55,502 nt of DNA from Rhodoferax sp. OV413 (GCA_945861785.1 CAMAWD010000035.1:1-55502); one strand, 5' to 3'; positions 1-9,480 are shown, numbered from the stretch's first letter. The notes: a model not told the origin generated them from the sequence alone. Numbers and translations are program-made.

Positions 1-665
1 TTTTCTGGCAGGTTGAGCACCCGGCCCCACACCCAGTTGTCATCGTCTGGCGTCCAGGTGTAGAGCTCCTTGAAAGGCACGCCCGAGGCCATGCGCAGCA
101 GATTGCGGATGGTGGTCTGGCCGTAGGCTGAGCCGGCAATCTCGGGCCAGTAGTCCAGGGCCCTGTCATCGAGCGAGCGAATCAGCCCCTTGTCGTGGGC
201 AATACCCACCAGCATGGATGTGAAGGTCTTGGCCATGGAGAAGGAGCGAAAGCGCATCTCGGGCTGGCGGTCGTATTGGTAGTGCTCCGCCACCACCCGG
301 CCGTCCTTGATCACCAGCAGCCCAGTGGTCTTGGTGTCGGCCATGAAATCATCAAGGGTCTTGCTAAACAGGCCCCAGCGGTAAGTGATGCGTGGCGCGT
401 CATCCAAGCGTGGCAATGCCAGGGGCTGCAAGGATGGGCGTACCACCGCACTTCTCTGAACTTTATCGTTGGCTGACCAAGTGCCCACGCGGCACTCGGG
501 TCGTGTCAGTGCCTGCTGGCACGACGGGTAGCCCTGCTTCATGCCCAGTCGCTGGGCATCCGGGCCGTCGGCGCGCAGTTGCAAAGGCTGGGCAAGCGCC
601 AGGCCACACACAGCGCTCAGGACAACGCTGGCGAGCAGCGCTGGCAGGCGGTAAAAGCGCGTCAT
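1..665 (-). CDS. Serine hydrolase, beta-lactamase/PBP-like (partial, runs off left edge)
   Basis: This is the N-terminal 221 residues of a class C beta-lactamase-like serine hydrolase; the 3' part lies outside the window. The ATG at 665 is followed by a signal peptide (MTRF, a hydrophobic stretch, cleavage near LALAQ at residue 26), so the enzyme should act in the periplasm. The catalytic SxxK motif is visible as SMAK at residues 143-146, after the family-typical lead-in GRVVAEHY. Proteins of this family hydrolyse esters or peptides as well as beta-lactams, and the 6-aminohexanoate-dimer hydrolase branch is an alternative. The substrate cannot be told from the N-terminus. It reads in the same direction as the cbb genes to its right but has no evident link to them. 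Confidence 0.85.
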   Translation of the reverse strand, partial: MTRFYRLPALLASVVLSAVCGLALAQPLQLRADGPDAQRLGMKQGYPSCQQALTRPECRVGTWSANDKVQRSAVVRPSLQPLALPRLDDAPRITYRWGLFSKTLDDFMADTKTTGLLVIKDGRVVAEHYQYDRQPEMRFRSFSMAKTFTSMLVGIAHDKGLIRSLDDRALDYWPEIAGSAYGQTTIRNLLRMASGVPFKELYTWTPDDDNWVWGRVLNLPE

Positions 666-704
666 GGCTGCACTCCATAGAGCCGAAAAAAAAAGACGCG
701 CAGA

Positions 705-953
705 TCACCCCCGGGCAACAAACAGGACACCTCTGGTCATGGTACAGCAGGAACTGGAGCAGTTCCCGCCACTGTTGCAGGTACACAGCAGCAGGTTGTC
801 GCGTGCATGGTGCAGCTGGTTGATCATGGTGAAGAAGGTCTTGGCATCCATGTCCTTGGGCTGGCCGGCGTCCAGGATGTCTTGCTCGTCTTCGGTGAGT
901 GTGTCGCCCAGCATGGTCTGGTCGGTGGATGGCGGGGCTTGTTCTGCATTCAT
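705..953 (-). CDS. Small cysteine-rich protein downstream of cbbO
   Basis: An 82-residue protein from the ATG at 953; a GTG at 1031 would give 108 residues, and neither start has a convincing ribosome site. The N-terminal half is acidic and polar (MNAEQAPP, then LTEDEQDILD). The C-terminal half carries five cysteines in a short run (CTCNSGGNCSSSCC). It follows cbbO on the same strand by about 100 bp, so it may be the last gene of the cbbM-Q-O transcript. I do not recognise the family. The clustered cysteines could bind a metal, but no standard spacing is present. It may be no more than a chance frame in GC-rich DNA. Confidence 0.4.
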   Translation of the reverse strand: MNAEQAPPSTDQTMLGDTLTEDEQDILDAGQPKDMDAKTFFTMINQLHHARDNLLLCTCNSGGNCSSSCCTMTRGVLFVARG

Positions 954-1059
954 ACGGGGGCGCAGTGGCAGGGTGGCCGCAGGGAGCGGGCCGGTCCGGC
1001 GATTCTCCCGTTGTTTTTTCGTCGCCACCACCTGCGTGGCGGTCGGACGGGTGGGCGCA

Positions 1060-3330
1060 TCAGCCCGTCAATTGCAGGAACAAGCGCGACAGGCGCTCTG
1101 GGAGTTGCTCCACCCGGTCCACGACGGTCGCATGGTGGCCGAAGATCTGGTGTACGTAGGTGTCGGCCTGTGGGTCCAGGCTGATGCAGTGGCTGTGCAG
1201 CCCGCTCTGGGCCAGTTCCAGCACGGCCTGGCGCGCGTCAGCGAGCAGGGTGGTGTCGTCGGGCACGTCGACATCGGAAGGCCGCCCATCGGTGAGCAGC
1301 AGCAGCAGTTTCCTGTCGGCAGTTTGTGCCCCCAGGTAATGCGCGGCATGGCGCAGCGCCGCGCCCATGCGGGTGGAGTAACGCGCCTGCAACGCGGCCA
1401 GTCGCGCCTTGGACTGCACCCCCCAGCTTTCGCTGAAACCCTTGATGTGCTGGTAACGTACATCGTGGCGGGTGTTCGAGTGAAAACCCGCCAGCGCGAA
1501 CTGGTCGCCCAGCCGGTCGATGGCCCAGGCGAGCAGGGCCACAGCTTGTTGGCCCAGCATCAGGCGCGTCTGGCCGGTGCCGATGACCGGATCGTTGAGC
1601 GATTGCGACAGATCCAGCAACACCAATACGGCAATGCTGCGGCTGTCTGGGCGGTGGTGCATCAGGATGCGCGGGTCGGGCACCGCACCTGCCCGCCAGT
1701 CGATCAGCGACTCGATGGCCACGTCCAGGTCGAGCTCGCTGCCTTCTTCCTGGTGGCGGATGCGTACCCGGTTCTGCGGCTTCTGCCGGTCCAGCACTTG
1801 CTCCAGCTGGCGCGCCAGACCCCGATGCCGCGCCAGCAGGGCGTCGATCACAGCGGCGTCCCCACTGGGGTGCACGGCCTCGTACACGCTGGCCCAGTCG
1901 GGCCGGTAGCTCTGGCTGGTGGCATCCCATTCGGGGTAGTGGCGCGGTGGCAGGCCCGGGGCTTGTGGTTCGGTGGTGGTGCGGCGTTGGGCGAAGGTGT
2001 CCTCTTCGTCACCGGCTTCGATGAAGGTCCACAGATGGCGGTTGTCGTCGCGGTAACTGACCACGGTGCCTTCGAAGAAGACATCCGCCAGCTGGTCGCT
2101 CTGGCAGCGGGTGCGCGCAGCATGTTGTACGGCCAGGATCTGCATCGCTGCAGTGCCCGATTCGCAGCCATCGAGCAAGGCGTGGAAGTGGCCGACACAG
2201 TCGCGCAGCGCCGCATCACGGTAGCCGTGGCCGGGTTCCAGAAGCGCGCGCGACAGCATCACCAGGCGGTGGCGCAGGCAACTGCTCAGCAGCGGGTTGC
2301 AGGCACCTTCGATGGGCTGGGGGTGCGCCGCTAGCAGCAGGGGACGCAAACCGGGGTACTGGCGCAGCAGCAGGTGGTCGACGCGGGCGTCTTCCAGGCA
2401 CTCGATGGTCAGGCGCTGCAGGGGGCTCAGGTTGTCGGCCACCAGCGGCTGGCTCCAGCGCCGGTGCGCGGCCAGATGCGCCAGCGCCACGCGGTAGCGG
2501 TCCAGCCCGCTGACCGGAAACGCGCCGGGCAGGGTGTCGTAGACATCGGGCAGGCAGATGCTGTCGTCGGCGGTATGGTGGGTGCTCCACGGAGCCGCGT
2601 TCGGCGTCTCGCCCAGGCTGGTGGCGTAGGCGCGCAGTGGTGCACTGCTGCCCCACAATACGCGCAGCGTCAGCCGGAGCTGGTTTTCCACATCCGCCAG
2701 CAGCGTGCCGTGGCGCTCGCGTTGGAGCACCGCCCGGCTGTCGGCCAGATCGAGTGAAAAATACGCCCGCTGGTGCTCCGGATGGTGCTGGTAGTGGCGC
2801 ACGCCGTAGTCGGCCCAGCGGCCCAGGCCGGCGACGCTCACTGCGCCCAGGAGCCGTGGCGCGTGTCGCAGCAGGACCGGCAGGCCGGGGCTGGCGAAGG
2901 TCGTGTGGTGCCCGTGGATCGACACCGACGTGTGGTGCATGACACCCTGGACGATGCGCAGGTAGTGTTGCAGCGGGTCGGCGCCCTGCAGACGCCGCGC
3001 CACGGCGCACAGGGTCTGCAACAGCGGGGCCATGGCACCGCTATTGGGAGATTTCTGCATGGTGTGCAGCAACGCGGTCACCGCTTCGAGCGTGTCTTCC
3101 CCTGCGGTTTGCGCGGTCTGTGGCCACTCCTGCAGCAGTGCCAGGACCGGCTCCGGCCCCCGGCCCATCTTGCCAAGTGCGCGGGCTGCGTCGAGGTACG
3201 CGCCCATGCCTGCGGGGCTCAGCACCCGCGCGGCATCTTGCATGCAGTCCGCAAAAACCGCCTGCACTGCCGGAAAGGCGCAGGCCAGGTGGCTGCGCCA
3301 GGCTGCGAGTTGTTCCGGCGTGGGGGCCAT
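1060..3330 (-). CDS. cbbO: RubisCO activase subunit CbbO (VWA-domain protein)
   Basis: A 756-residue protein with a C-terminal von Willebrand factor A domain. The MIDAS metal site is seen as DLSQS at residues 573-577, with the later Asp in LLTDGRPSD near 681. In known systems CbbO is the adaptor that docks the CbbQ AAA+ hexamer onto inhibited RubisCO, so that ATP use by CbbQ frees bound sugar phosphates from the active site. The length and the position directly after cbbQ fit. NorD of nitric oxide reductase clusters is the closest alternative family, but the cbbM-cbbQ neighbours settle the call. The gap to the cbbQ stop is 11 bp, so the two are probably co-translated. A long antisense frame over this gene is a codon-bias shadow. 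Confidence 0.93.
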   Translation of the reverse strand: MAPTPEQLAAWRSHLACAFPAVQAVFADCMQDAARVLSPAGMGAYLDAARALGKMGRGPEPVLALLQEWPQTAQTAGEDTLEAVTALLHTMQKSPNSGAMAPLLQTLCAVARRLQGADPLQHYLRIVQGVMHHTSVSIHGHHTTFASPGLPVLLRHAPRLLGAVSVAGLGRWADYGVRHYQHHPEHQRAYFSLDLADSRAVLQRERHGTLLADVENQLRLTLRVLWGSSAPLRAYATSLGETPNAAPWSTHHTADDSICLPDVYDTLPGAFPVSGLDRYRVALAHLAAHRRWSQPLVADNLSPLQRLTIECLEDARVDHLLLRQYPGLRPLLLAAHPQPIEGACNPLLSSCLRHRLVMLSRALLEPGHGYRDAALRDCVGHFHALLDGCESGTAAMQILAVQHAARTRCQSDQLADVFFEGTVVSYRDDNRHLWTFIEAGDEEDTFAQRRTTTEPQAPGLPPRHYPEWDATSQSYRPDWASVYEAVHPSGDAAVIDALLARHRGLARQLEQVLDRQKPQNRVRIRHQEEGSELDLDVAIESLIDWRAGAVPDPRILMHHRPDSRSIAVLVLLDLSQSLNDPVIGTGQTRLMLGQQAVALLAWAIDRLGDQFALAGFHSNTRHDVRYQHIKGFSESWGVQSKARLAALQARYSTRMGAALRHAAHYLGAQTADRKLLLLLTDGRPSDVDVPDDTTLLADARQAVLELAQSGLHSHCISLDPQADTYVHQIFGHHATVVDRVEQLPERLSRLFLQLTG

Positions 3331-3341
3331 GGCGACGGGTT

Positions 3342-4118
3342 TCAGGCCAGCACGGCGTCGATCGTGTGGTCCAGCGTCTGGCGGATGTCGGCGTCGTCGG
3401 TGATCGGCCGGACCATGGCGATACGGCAGGCGTCACGTGCTGCGACACCGCCCATGATCAGTGTCGCAGCGTACACCAGCAGCCGGGTGGAAATGCCTTC
3501 GGTCAGGCCGTGCCCCTTGAGCTGGCGCGCCGCATGGCCGATCTGCACTAGCTGGGCCGCACGCGCGTTGTCCAGCCCGGTCTCGGTGTGGACGATGTGG
3601 GCTTCGAGCGCGGCATCGGGGTAGTCGAACTCGAAGGCGACGAAGCGCTGTTTGGTGGACGGTTTAAGGTCCTTGAGCAGGCTCTGGTAACCCGGGTTGT
3701 AGGAGATCACGAGCTGGAAGTCAGGATGCGCGTGCAGCGTTTCGCCCTTGCGGTCCAGGGGCAGCGTGCGGCGGTGGTCGGTCAGCGGATGAATCACCAC
3801 GGTGGTGTCTTGCCGCGCCTCGATGATCTCGTCCAGGTAACAGATGGCGCCGGTGCGCGCAGCCAGGGTCAGCGGGCCGTCCTGCCAACGGGTGCCGTCG
3901 GGCTCCAGCAGGAAACGGCCCACCAGGTCGGAGGCGGTCATGTCTTCGTTGCAGGCGACGGTGATCAGGGGTCGCTCCAGGCGATGCGCCATGAATTCAA
4001 TGAATCGCGACTTGCCGCAGCCCGTGGGACCCTTCACCATCACCGGCAGGCGGGCCGCATAGGCGGCCTCGTACAACGTGACCTCGTTGCCTTGCGGCTG
4101 GTAGAAGGGAGTGTTCAC
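3342..4118 (-). CDS. cbbQ: RubisCO activase AAA+ ATPase CbbQ
   Basis: A 258-residue AAA+ ATPase of the MoxR/CbbQ type. The Walker A motif is GPTGCGKS at residues 30-37 and Walker B is ICYLDE around 92-97; the QRF-type sensor region follows. I chose the GTG at 4118 because homology begins there (NTPFYQPQG) and AGG lies 8-11 bases upstream. The open frame continues to 4301, but the extra residues are unlike the family and overlap cbbM. CbbQ forms a hexamer that, with CbbO, reactivates RubisCO in the cytoplasm. It follows cbbM by 47 bp. NorQ is the related family, excluded by context. Confidence 0.93.
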   Translation of the reverse strand: MNTPFYQPQGNEVTLYEAAYAARLPVMVKGPTGCGKSRFIEFMAHRLERPLITVACNEDMTASDLVGRFLLEPDGTRWQDGPLTLAARTGAICYLDEIIEARQDTTVVIHPLTDHRRTLPLDRKGETLHAHPDFQLVISYNPGYQSLLKDLKPSTKQRFVAFEFDYPDAALEAHIVHTETGLDNARAAQLVQIGHAARQLKGHGLTEGISTRLLVYAATLIMGGVAARDACRIAMVRPITDDADIRQTLDHTIDAVLA

Positions 4119-4165
4119 TGGAGTACCTGCTGGTTCATGGTCTGTGGCGCCTGGTGGACCCGGCC

Positions 4166-5545
4166 CTAGCGGTGCGCACCGATCTTGTCGCGCCAACCCG
4201 GGAACAGCTTGTCCGCGTCGCCGGGGAAGGACGCGAACGCCCGCGCAAATTCCCGGTGCTCTTTGGCCCATTCGATCGGGTCGGCGCCGGTTTTCCAGCA
4301 TTCATAGGCCTGGCGCAGCGAGGTGGCGCCCGCAGCCGGGGAGTCGATGTGGCCATAGGCGCCACCGCCCGAGGTGTTGATGACATTGCCGTGACCCAGG
4401 TTCTCGAAGAAGCCGGGCAGGCGCAACGCGTTCATGCCACCGGAGATGATCGGGGTGGTGGGTTTCATGCCAAACCATTCCTGGTGGTAGGCCGGGCCGG
4501 TGTAGCTGTCGCGCTCGATGATGTAGGCGATGGCGCGGTCGTCCTTTTCGCCTTCCATCTTGCCGTAACCCATGGTGCCCACATGGATGCCCGAGGCGCC
4601 CTGCAGGCGGCTCATTTTTGCCAGCACGTAGGCGGTGTAACCGCGCTTGGCGCTCGGGGAGGTGACGGCGCCGTGGCCGGCCCGGTGGTAATGCAGGTAC
4701 TGGTTGGAAAAATGTCGGCGCGCTGTGGTGACCATGCCGGGGCCACCCACGTAACCGTCCACCAGGAACGCCACCTTGTCGGCGTCCGGGCCGAACGTGC
4801 GCAGGATGAATTCGCCGCGCGCCAGCATCTCGCAGTGGTCGTCGGCGGTGATGTTGGCCGAGAAGATCTTGGCCTCGCCGGTTTCGTCCATCGCGCGTTT
4901 CATCGCGTCGTACACCAGCGGCATCACCTTTGCCATCGGCGCGAAGGTCTGGTTGCCCTGGGGTTCGTCGTTCTTGATGAAGTCGCCGCCCAGCCAGAAC
5001 TGGTAGGCGGCGTGTGCGAAAGGCTCGGGGCGCAGGCCCAGCTTGGGTTTGATGATGGTGCCGGCGATGTAGCCGCCGTTTTTGACCGGCCGGCCCAAGA
5101 CGCGCCACAGGTCGGAGATGTCCTTGCTCGGCCCGTCGAACAGCTGGATCGCGCGCGGCGGCATGAAGAAGTCGTAGATCTTGGCGTGTTCGATGTCGCC
5201 CATGCCCTGGTTGTTGCCGATCACCAGCGTGAGGAAGGACACGATCATCATGCGACCGTCGGTGATGTTGCGGTCGAAAAGGTCCAGCGGGTAGGCAATC
5301 CGCATGTCCTCGGTGGTTTCGTCGATCTGGTACACCAGTGCGTCCACTCCCTTGGTGAATGCGTCGGTGGTCGACACCTCCACGTTGGTGCCGGTGGACG
5401 ATTCGGCCGCAAAGTGGGCCGCCGCCTCCAGGTAACCGTGCCCGGCCTTGGGTTTCATCTTGTAGGCCACCAGAATGTGGTGGCCGCCCTCGATCAGGGC
5501 TTGTTCGTTGAGGTTCAGGTCGGCGTAGCGGTTGGATTGGTCCAT
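4166..5545 (-). CDS. cbbM: Form II ribulose-1,5-bisphosphate carboxylase/oxygenase
   Basis: A 459-residue form II RubisCO large subunit; no small-subunit gene is present, as expected for this form. The key residues fall on the Rhodospirillum rubrum numbering: Lys166 in GTIIKPKLG, the carbamylated Lys191 with Asp193 and Glu194 in [11 protein letters not shown], His287 in HYHRAG, and loop-6 Lys329 in GYGKMEGE. The start at 5545 ([10 protein letters not shown]) is the family start; an in-frame upstream ATG at 5581 would add 12 unconserved residues. The enzyme fixes CO2 onto RuBP. Form II enzymes have low CO2/O2 specificity and suit high-CO2 or low-oxygen settings. First gene of the leftward cbbM-cbbQ-cbbO group. 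Confidence 0.98.
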   Translation of the reverse strand: MDQSNRYADLNLNEQALIEGGHHILVAYKMKPKAGHGYLEAAAHFAAESSTGTNVEVSTTDAFTKGVDALVYQIDETTEDMRIAYPLDLFDRNITDGRMMIVSFLTLVIGNNQGMGDIEHAKIYDFFMPPRAIQLFDGPSKDISDLWRVLGRPVKNGGYIAGTIIKPKLGLRPEPFAHAAYQFWLGGDFIKNDEPQGNQTFAPMAKVMPLVYDAMKRAMDETGEAKIFSANITADDHCEMLARGEFILRTFGPDADKVAFLVDGYVGGPGMVTTARRHFSNQYLHYHRAGHGAVTSPSAKRGYTAYVLAKMSRLQGASGIHVGTMGYGKMEGEKDDRAIAYIIERDSYTGPAYHQEWFGMKPTTPIISGGMNALRLPGFFENLGHGNVINTSGGGAYGHIDSPAAGATSLRQAYECWKTGADPIEWAKEHREFARAFASFPGDADKLFPGWRDKIGAHR

Positions 5546-5741
5546 GTGGAATCTCCCGGGGTGGTGCGTGGCAGATGGCAATGGGCGGACTATAGGCAGG
5601 CCAATCCATAATAAAAATTCAATTTATCTGTTGATCGAATCAGTTTTTAGTGATGAATTTGTGCCCTTGCCCATCGCGGACCGAGGTGATGGGCACCATC
5701 GCCGCGCAAGCGGCGGCAGCGGTCAGAGGCTGCTCAGCCTC
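5546..5741 (-). promoter_or_regulatory. cbbM promoter region
   Basis: The 196 bp between the cbbR stop and cbbM hold an AT-rich stretch (about 5600-5665) that contrasts with the GC-rich surroundings. Read leftwards it includes TTATTATGGATTGG and a possible -10 TATAGT at 5594-5589, some 45 bp before the cbbM ATG. A LysR-type regulator such as the adjacent CbbR would be expected to bind here, but I could not fix a convincing T-N11-A operator. Confidence 0.45.
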
Positions 5742-6653
5742 TCAGCTCCAGGCGTCCATCAATGCGCCGCCCTGCTCGATCAGGAAACCCTTGAAGGCCT
5801 GGGTGGCGGGCGACAACTTCCTGTGGCGCAGGTGGGTCACGTACCAGTGGCCGACCTGGGGCAAGCCCTGGATGTCGACCAGGGCGATATGCCCGCTTGC
5901 CAGTTCATGGCGCACGGTGCGCAGGCTCAGAAAACTCAGACCCATGCCGGCCATCACCGCCTGTTTGATGGTTTCGTTGCTGGGCATTTCCATCTGCACG
6001 ACCAGCGGCGCCTGGTGCAGGGCAAACAAGCGTTCCATCGCCGCCCGGGTTCCAGAGCCTTCTTCGCGCACCACGAACCGGTAGTCCGCCAGCGCCGAAA
6101 ATGGCAACTTCTTGCGCCGCACCAGCGGGTGGTCTGGCGCTGCCACGATGGCCAGCGGGTTGGTGGCGAACGCAGTGGCTTCGCAGTCGATGTCGGCCGG
6201 CGCGCGCCCCATCACCACCAGGTCGGCCTCATTGCGCACCAACAGGCCCAGCACGTTATCGCGGTTGTCGATCTTGAGCTGCACCGTGATACCGCTGAAC
6301 AACCTGCCGAAATGGACCAGCAACATCGGAATGAAGTATTTGGCGGTGCTCACCACGGCCAGGTCCATGCGCCCGCGCTTCAGGCCTACGAACTCGGCCA
6401 TGTGGGATTCCAGGTCTTTCAGCTGCCCCAAGGCGGCGACGGCGTGGGTCAGAAACGCTTCGCCGGCATGCGTCAGCCGGATGTTGCGACCCAGGGGTTC
6501 AATCAACGCGAGCCCGAAGGCGTCTTCGAGTTGCCGGATCTGCATCGATACCGCCGGCTGGGTGACGAACAGGCGCTCCGCCGCCTTCGACACCGAGCGC
6601 TGGCGCGCGACCTCCATGAAGGTCTGGATCTGCTTGAGGGTGTAGGGCCGCAT
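5742..6653 (-). CDS. cbbR: LysR-type transcriptional regulator CbbR
   Basis: A 303-residue LysR-family regulator. The N-terminal winged helix-turn-helix spans about residues 1-65 (RSVSKAAERLFVTQPAVSMQIRQLE); the rest is the periplasmic-binding-protein-like effector domain. The ATG at 6653 is preferred over a GTG at 6665. CbbR activates Calvin-cycle operons in response to metabolites such as RuBP or NADPH in studied species. Its place between the leftward cbbM group and the rightward cbbY-to-cbbZ operon suggests that it controls both: the 142-bp divergent region upstream and the 196-bp region downstream. The effector here is not known. Confidence 0.93.
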   Translation of the reverse strand: MRPYTLKQIQTFMEVARQRSVSKAAERLFVTQPAVSMQIRQLEDAFGLALIEPLGRNIRLTHAGEAFLTHAVAALGQLKDLESHMAEFVGLKRGRMDLAVVSTAKYFIPMLLVHFGRLFSGITVQLKIDNRDNVLGLLVRNEADLVVMGRAPADIDCEATAFATNPLAIVAAPDHPLVRRKKLPFSALADYRFVVREEGSGTRAAMERLFALHQAPLVVQMEMPSNETIKQAVMAGMGLSFLSLRTVRHELASGHIALVDIQGLPQVGHWYVTHLRHRKLSPATQAFKGFLIEQGGALMDAWS

Positions 6654-6670
6654 GCTGAAACGCACTTTTC

Positions 6671-6704
6671 ATCAGATTAATCTGATGATTAATCGATTAA
6701 TCAT
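6671..6704. promoter_or_regulatory. Paired palindromes in the cbbR/cbbY divergent promoter
   Basis: Two perfect palindromes overlap in the only AT-rich part of the intergenic region: ATCAGATTAATCTGAT at 6671-6686 and the 20-mer ATGATTAATCGATTAATCAT at 6685-6704. Both carry GATTAATC-like half-sites, so together they form a tandem set of near-identical half-sites starting 18 bp upstream of the cbbR ATG. LysR regulators bind such imperfect dyads, often as tetramers, and repress their own gene from this position. That this is the CbbR operator is an inference from symmetry and location. Confidence 0.65.
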
Positions 6705-6795
6705 GATTGGAGTTTATGGGTCGCGGCGCTTAAAGTAAATCCCTTGCTGCTTATGGGTAGCCCGTTGATAACCAAGCCCCCCCAAGGAGTACCCC

Positions 6796-7536
6796 ATGTT
6801 GCGCGCCCTGATATTCGATGTCGATGGCACCCTGGCCGACACCGAGGCCACACACCGCGCCGCGTTCAACCAGGCGTTCGCCGAGTTCGGGCTGGACTGG
6901 CACTGGGACGACGCCCAGTACACCGGGCTGCTCGACATCTCGGGTGGCAAGGAACGTATCCTGCATTACTGGAACACCCGCCATCCCGGCATGCGGGAAC
7001 TCGGCGGCATGGCGCTGCAGGACACCGTCAGCCGCCTGCACGAACTCAAGACCGCCGCATATGAGAGCGCGGTCGATAGCGGGGCGGTGCATCTGCGCCC
7101 CGGTGTGCTGAAGCTGATGGACGACGCCCGGGCGGCGGGCCTGCAACTCGCGATTGCCACCACCACGGCCCCGGTGAACATTGCCGCGTTGTTGCGCCGA
7201 GCCGTCGGGCCGGACTGGCGCATGCGTTTTAGCGCCATCGGTGACGCGTCCACGGCGCCGATCAAGAAACCGCATCCCCAGGTCTATCTGCAGATACTCG
7301 CGGCGCTAAAACTGCCAGCGGCACAGTGTCTGGCGTTCGAGGACTCGGCCAACGGCCTGCACGCGGCAGCCGCGGCTGGGCTGGCGACGCTGGTCACCCC
7401 CACACGGTTTACCGCGCACCACGACTTTCGCGCGGCCCTGAGGGTGGTGCCAGACCTGGGCCAGGTTGACCTTGCCCAATTGCGGCAATGGCACGCGGCC
7501 AGCCAACCCGGCGCGCGCAGTCGGGCCGCAGCTTGA
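6796..7536 (+). CDS. cbbY: HAD phosphatase CbbY (xylulose-1,5-bisphosphate phosphatase)
   Basis: A 246-residue HAD-superfamily hydrolase with the DxD nucleophile motif FDVDGTLADT at residues 7-16, a helical cap, the motif II Thr (IATTTAP), the Lys in IKKPHP and the acidic motif FEDSANG. CbbY proteins dephosphorylate xylulose-1,5-bisphosphate, a misfire product that blocks RubisCO, so this gene complements CbbQO in keeping the enzyme active. It is the first gene of the rightward operon, 142 bp from the divergent cbbR. An AAGGAG ribosome site at about 6784-6789 supports the start. Confidence 0.92.
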   Translation: MLRALIFDVDGTLADTEATHRAAFNQAFAEFGLDWHWDDAQYTGLLDISGGKERILHYWNTRHPGMRELGGMALQDTVSRLHELKTAAYESAVDSGAVHLRPGVLKLMDDARAAGLQLAIATTTAPVNIAALLRRAVGPDWRMRFSAIGDASTAPIKKPHPQVYLQILAALKLPAAQCLAFEDSANGLHAAAAAGLATLVTPTRFTAHHDFRAALRVVPDLGQVDLAQLRQWHAASQPGARSRAAA

Positions 7537-7604
7537 TGGCCGGGTGGCTCGCACGGTCCGCTTTTCGCCTTTCTCCTCCTTGACCCACCAGATTGACCAA
7601 CCCC

Positions 7605-8315
7605 ATGACCACCATCCCCGCCACCCCTGCGAGCAGCATTCGACTGGCGCCCAGCATCCTGTCGGCAGACTTCGCTCGCCTGGGAGAAGAGGTGCGTGCC
7701 ATCCAGGCGGCCGGCGCCGACCTGGTGCACTTTGATGTGATGGACAACCACTACGTGCCCAACCTGACCATCGGCCCGCTGGTGTGTGAGGCGATCCGCC
7801 CGCATGTGTCGATCCCCATCGACGTGCACCTGATGGTCGAGCCAGTCGATGCGCTGATCCCGCTGTTCGCCAAGGCGGGGGCCAACATCATCACCTTCCA
7901 CCCGGAGGCGTCCCGGCATGTGGACCGCACGCTGTCCATGATCCGCGAACTCGGTTGCAAGGCCGGCCTGGTGCTGAACCCGGCCACCCCCGTGGACTGG
8001 CTCGACCACGTGATGGACAAGCTCGACATTGTGCTGTTGATGGGCGTGAACCCTGGTTTTGGCGGGCAAAAGCTCATTCCCGGCACGCTGGGCAAGCTGC
8101 GCGCCGTGCGCCAGCGCATCGAGGCGCACCGGGCTGGCGGCGGCCAGCCGATCTGGTTGGAGGTGGACGGTGGCGTGAAGACCGACAACATTGGCGAGAT
8201 CGTGCGTGCCGGCGCCGATACCTGCGTGGCCGGCAGCGCGGTGTTCGGTGCGCCCGACGCCGACGGTGGGTATGCCGGTGTGATGCGTGAACTGCGCCGC
8301 CGGGCGACATTGTGA
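7605..8315 (+). CDS. cbbE: Ribulose-phosphate 3-epimerase
   Basis: A 236-residue TIM-barrel epimerase that interconverts ribulose-5-phosphate and xylulose-5-phosphate in the Calvin and pentose phosphate cycles. Family motifs are [10 protein letters not shown], the metal-site [30 protein letters not shown] and EVDGGV; the catalytic aspartates sit in the second and last of these. I used the ATG at 7605; a TTG at 7593 in frame is less likely. It lies 68 bp after cbbY. The length is normal and no defect was seen. Confidence 0.95.
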   Translation: MTTIPATPASSIRLAPSILSADFARLGEEVRAIQAAGADLVHFDVMDNHYVPNLTIGPLVCEAIRPHVSIPIDVHLMVEPVDALIPLFAKAGANIITFHPEASRHVDRTLSMIRELGCKAGLVLNPATPVDWLDHVMDKLDIVLLMGVNPGFGGQKLIPGTLGKLRAVRQRIEAHRAGGGQPIWLEVDGGVKTDNIGEIVRAGADTCVAGSAVFGAPDADGGYAGVMRELRRRATL

Positions 8316-8348
8316 TCAGCAACAAATTGACGAGCCGAAGGAACCACC

Positions 8349-9464
8349 ATGCCTCTGAATCACCGGTCCACGCTGACCCAGTTCCTGATCGAGGAACGCC
8401 GCCGTTTCCCCAGTGCCAGCGGTGACTTCAATGCCCTGATCCTGGATGTGGCCATCGCCTGCAAGGCAATCGCCCGTGCGGTCGCGTTTGGTGAACTTGG
8501 TGGTTTCCTGGGCAACCATGCTGCAGAACAGGGCGGTTCCACCAACATCCAGGGCGAGACGCAAAAAAAGCTGGACGTGTTGAGCAACGACGTCTTCATC
8601 CGGCGCACCGAATGGGCCGGCAATCTTGCCGGCATGGCGTCCGAGGAGATGGACCTGCCCTACCAGATCCCCGGCAACTACCCGCGTGGCAAATACCTGC
8701 TGGTGTTCGACCCGCTGGACGGCTCCAGCAACATCGACGTGAACGTGTCGGTCGGCAGCATCTTTTCGGTGTTGCGTGCGCCCAGGGACCTGGACGAAAT
8801 GGCGCGCGAGCTGCAGCGCGACGTGACCGAGGCCGACTTCCTGCAGGCCGGCAGCACACAGGTGGCGGCCGGGTATGCCCTGTACGGCCCCACCACCATG
8901 CTGGTGCTCAGCGTGGGCAGCGGCGTGAATGGTTTCACGCTGAACCCGAACCTGGGCGAGTTCATGCTCACCCACCCGAAGTTGCAAATACCGGCCGACA
9001 CGCAGGAGTTCGCCATCAACGCATCCAACAGCCGCTTCTGGGAGTCACCCGTCAAGCGGTATGTCGACGAGTGCCTGGCCGGCAAACCCGGGCCGCGGGG
9101 CAAGGACTTCAACATGCGCTGGATCGCCAGCATGGTGGCAGAGGCGCACCGCATCCTGATGCGCGGCGGGGTGTTCATGTACCCGCGCGACACCAAGGAC
9201 GCCGCCAAACCAGGCCGCCTGCGACTGCTGTACGAGGCCAACCCTGTGGGGTTCATCATCGAGCAGGCCGGGGGTCGTGCCAGCACCGGACGCGTGCCCA
9301 TGCTGGACGTGCAGCCAACCTCGTTGCACCAGCGCATCGGACTGGTATTTGGCTCGCGCAACGAGGTCGAGCGCATCGAGCGTTACCACACCGAACCGGC
9401 GCGCTCCGACTCGAACACCCCGCTTTTTGCCGTGCGCAGCCTGTTCCGAGACCAAGATTCCTAA
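8349..9464 (+). CDS. cbbF: Fructose-1,6-bisphosphatase class I
   Basis: A 371-residue class I FBPase that hydrolyses fructose-1,6-bisphosphate (and in Calvin-cycle bacteria often sedoheptulose-1,7-bisphosphate) in RuBP regeneration. The metal and phosphate signature [13 protein letters not shown] is intact, as are [14 protein letters not shown], the substrate-binding [11 protein letters not shown] and the C-terminal EQAGG. It starts at an ATG 33 bp after cbbE, with AAGGA just upstream. The length is slightly above the 330-360 typical of the family because of a C-terminal extension. Confidence 0.96.
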   Translation: MPLNHRSTLTQFLIEERRRFPSASGDFNALILDVAIACKAIARAVAFGELGGFLGNHAAEQGGSTNIQGETQKKLDVLSNDVFIRRTEWAGNLAGMASEEMDLPYQIPGNYPRGKYLLVFDPLDGSSNIDVNVSVGSIFSVLRAPRDLDEMARELQRDVTEADFLQAGSTQVAAGYALYGPTTMLVLSVGSGVNGFTLNPNLGEFMLTHPKLQIPADTQEFAINASNSRFWESPVKRYVDECLAGKPGPRGKDFNMRWIASMVAEAHRILMRGGVFMYPRDTKDAAKPGRLRLLYEANPVGFIIEQAGGRASTGRVPMLDVQPTSLHQRIGLVFGSRNEVERIERYHTEPARSDSNTPLFAVRSLFRDQDS

Positions 9465-9480
9465 CGCCTGGAGACAGCCA

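Noticed and set aside
664-2334. Long open frame on the plus strand over cbbO
   Set aside because: It is antisense to a clear cbbO gene; high GC at third positions keeps such frames open. No family pattern is seen.
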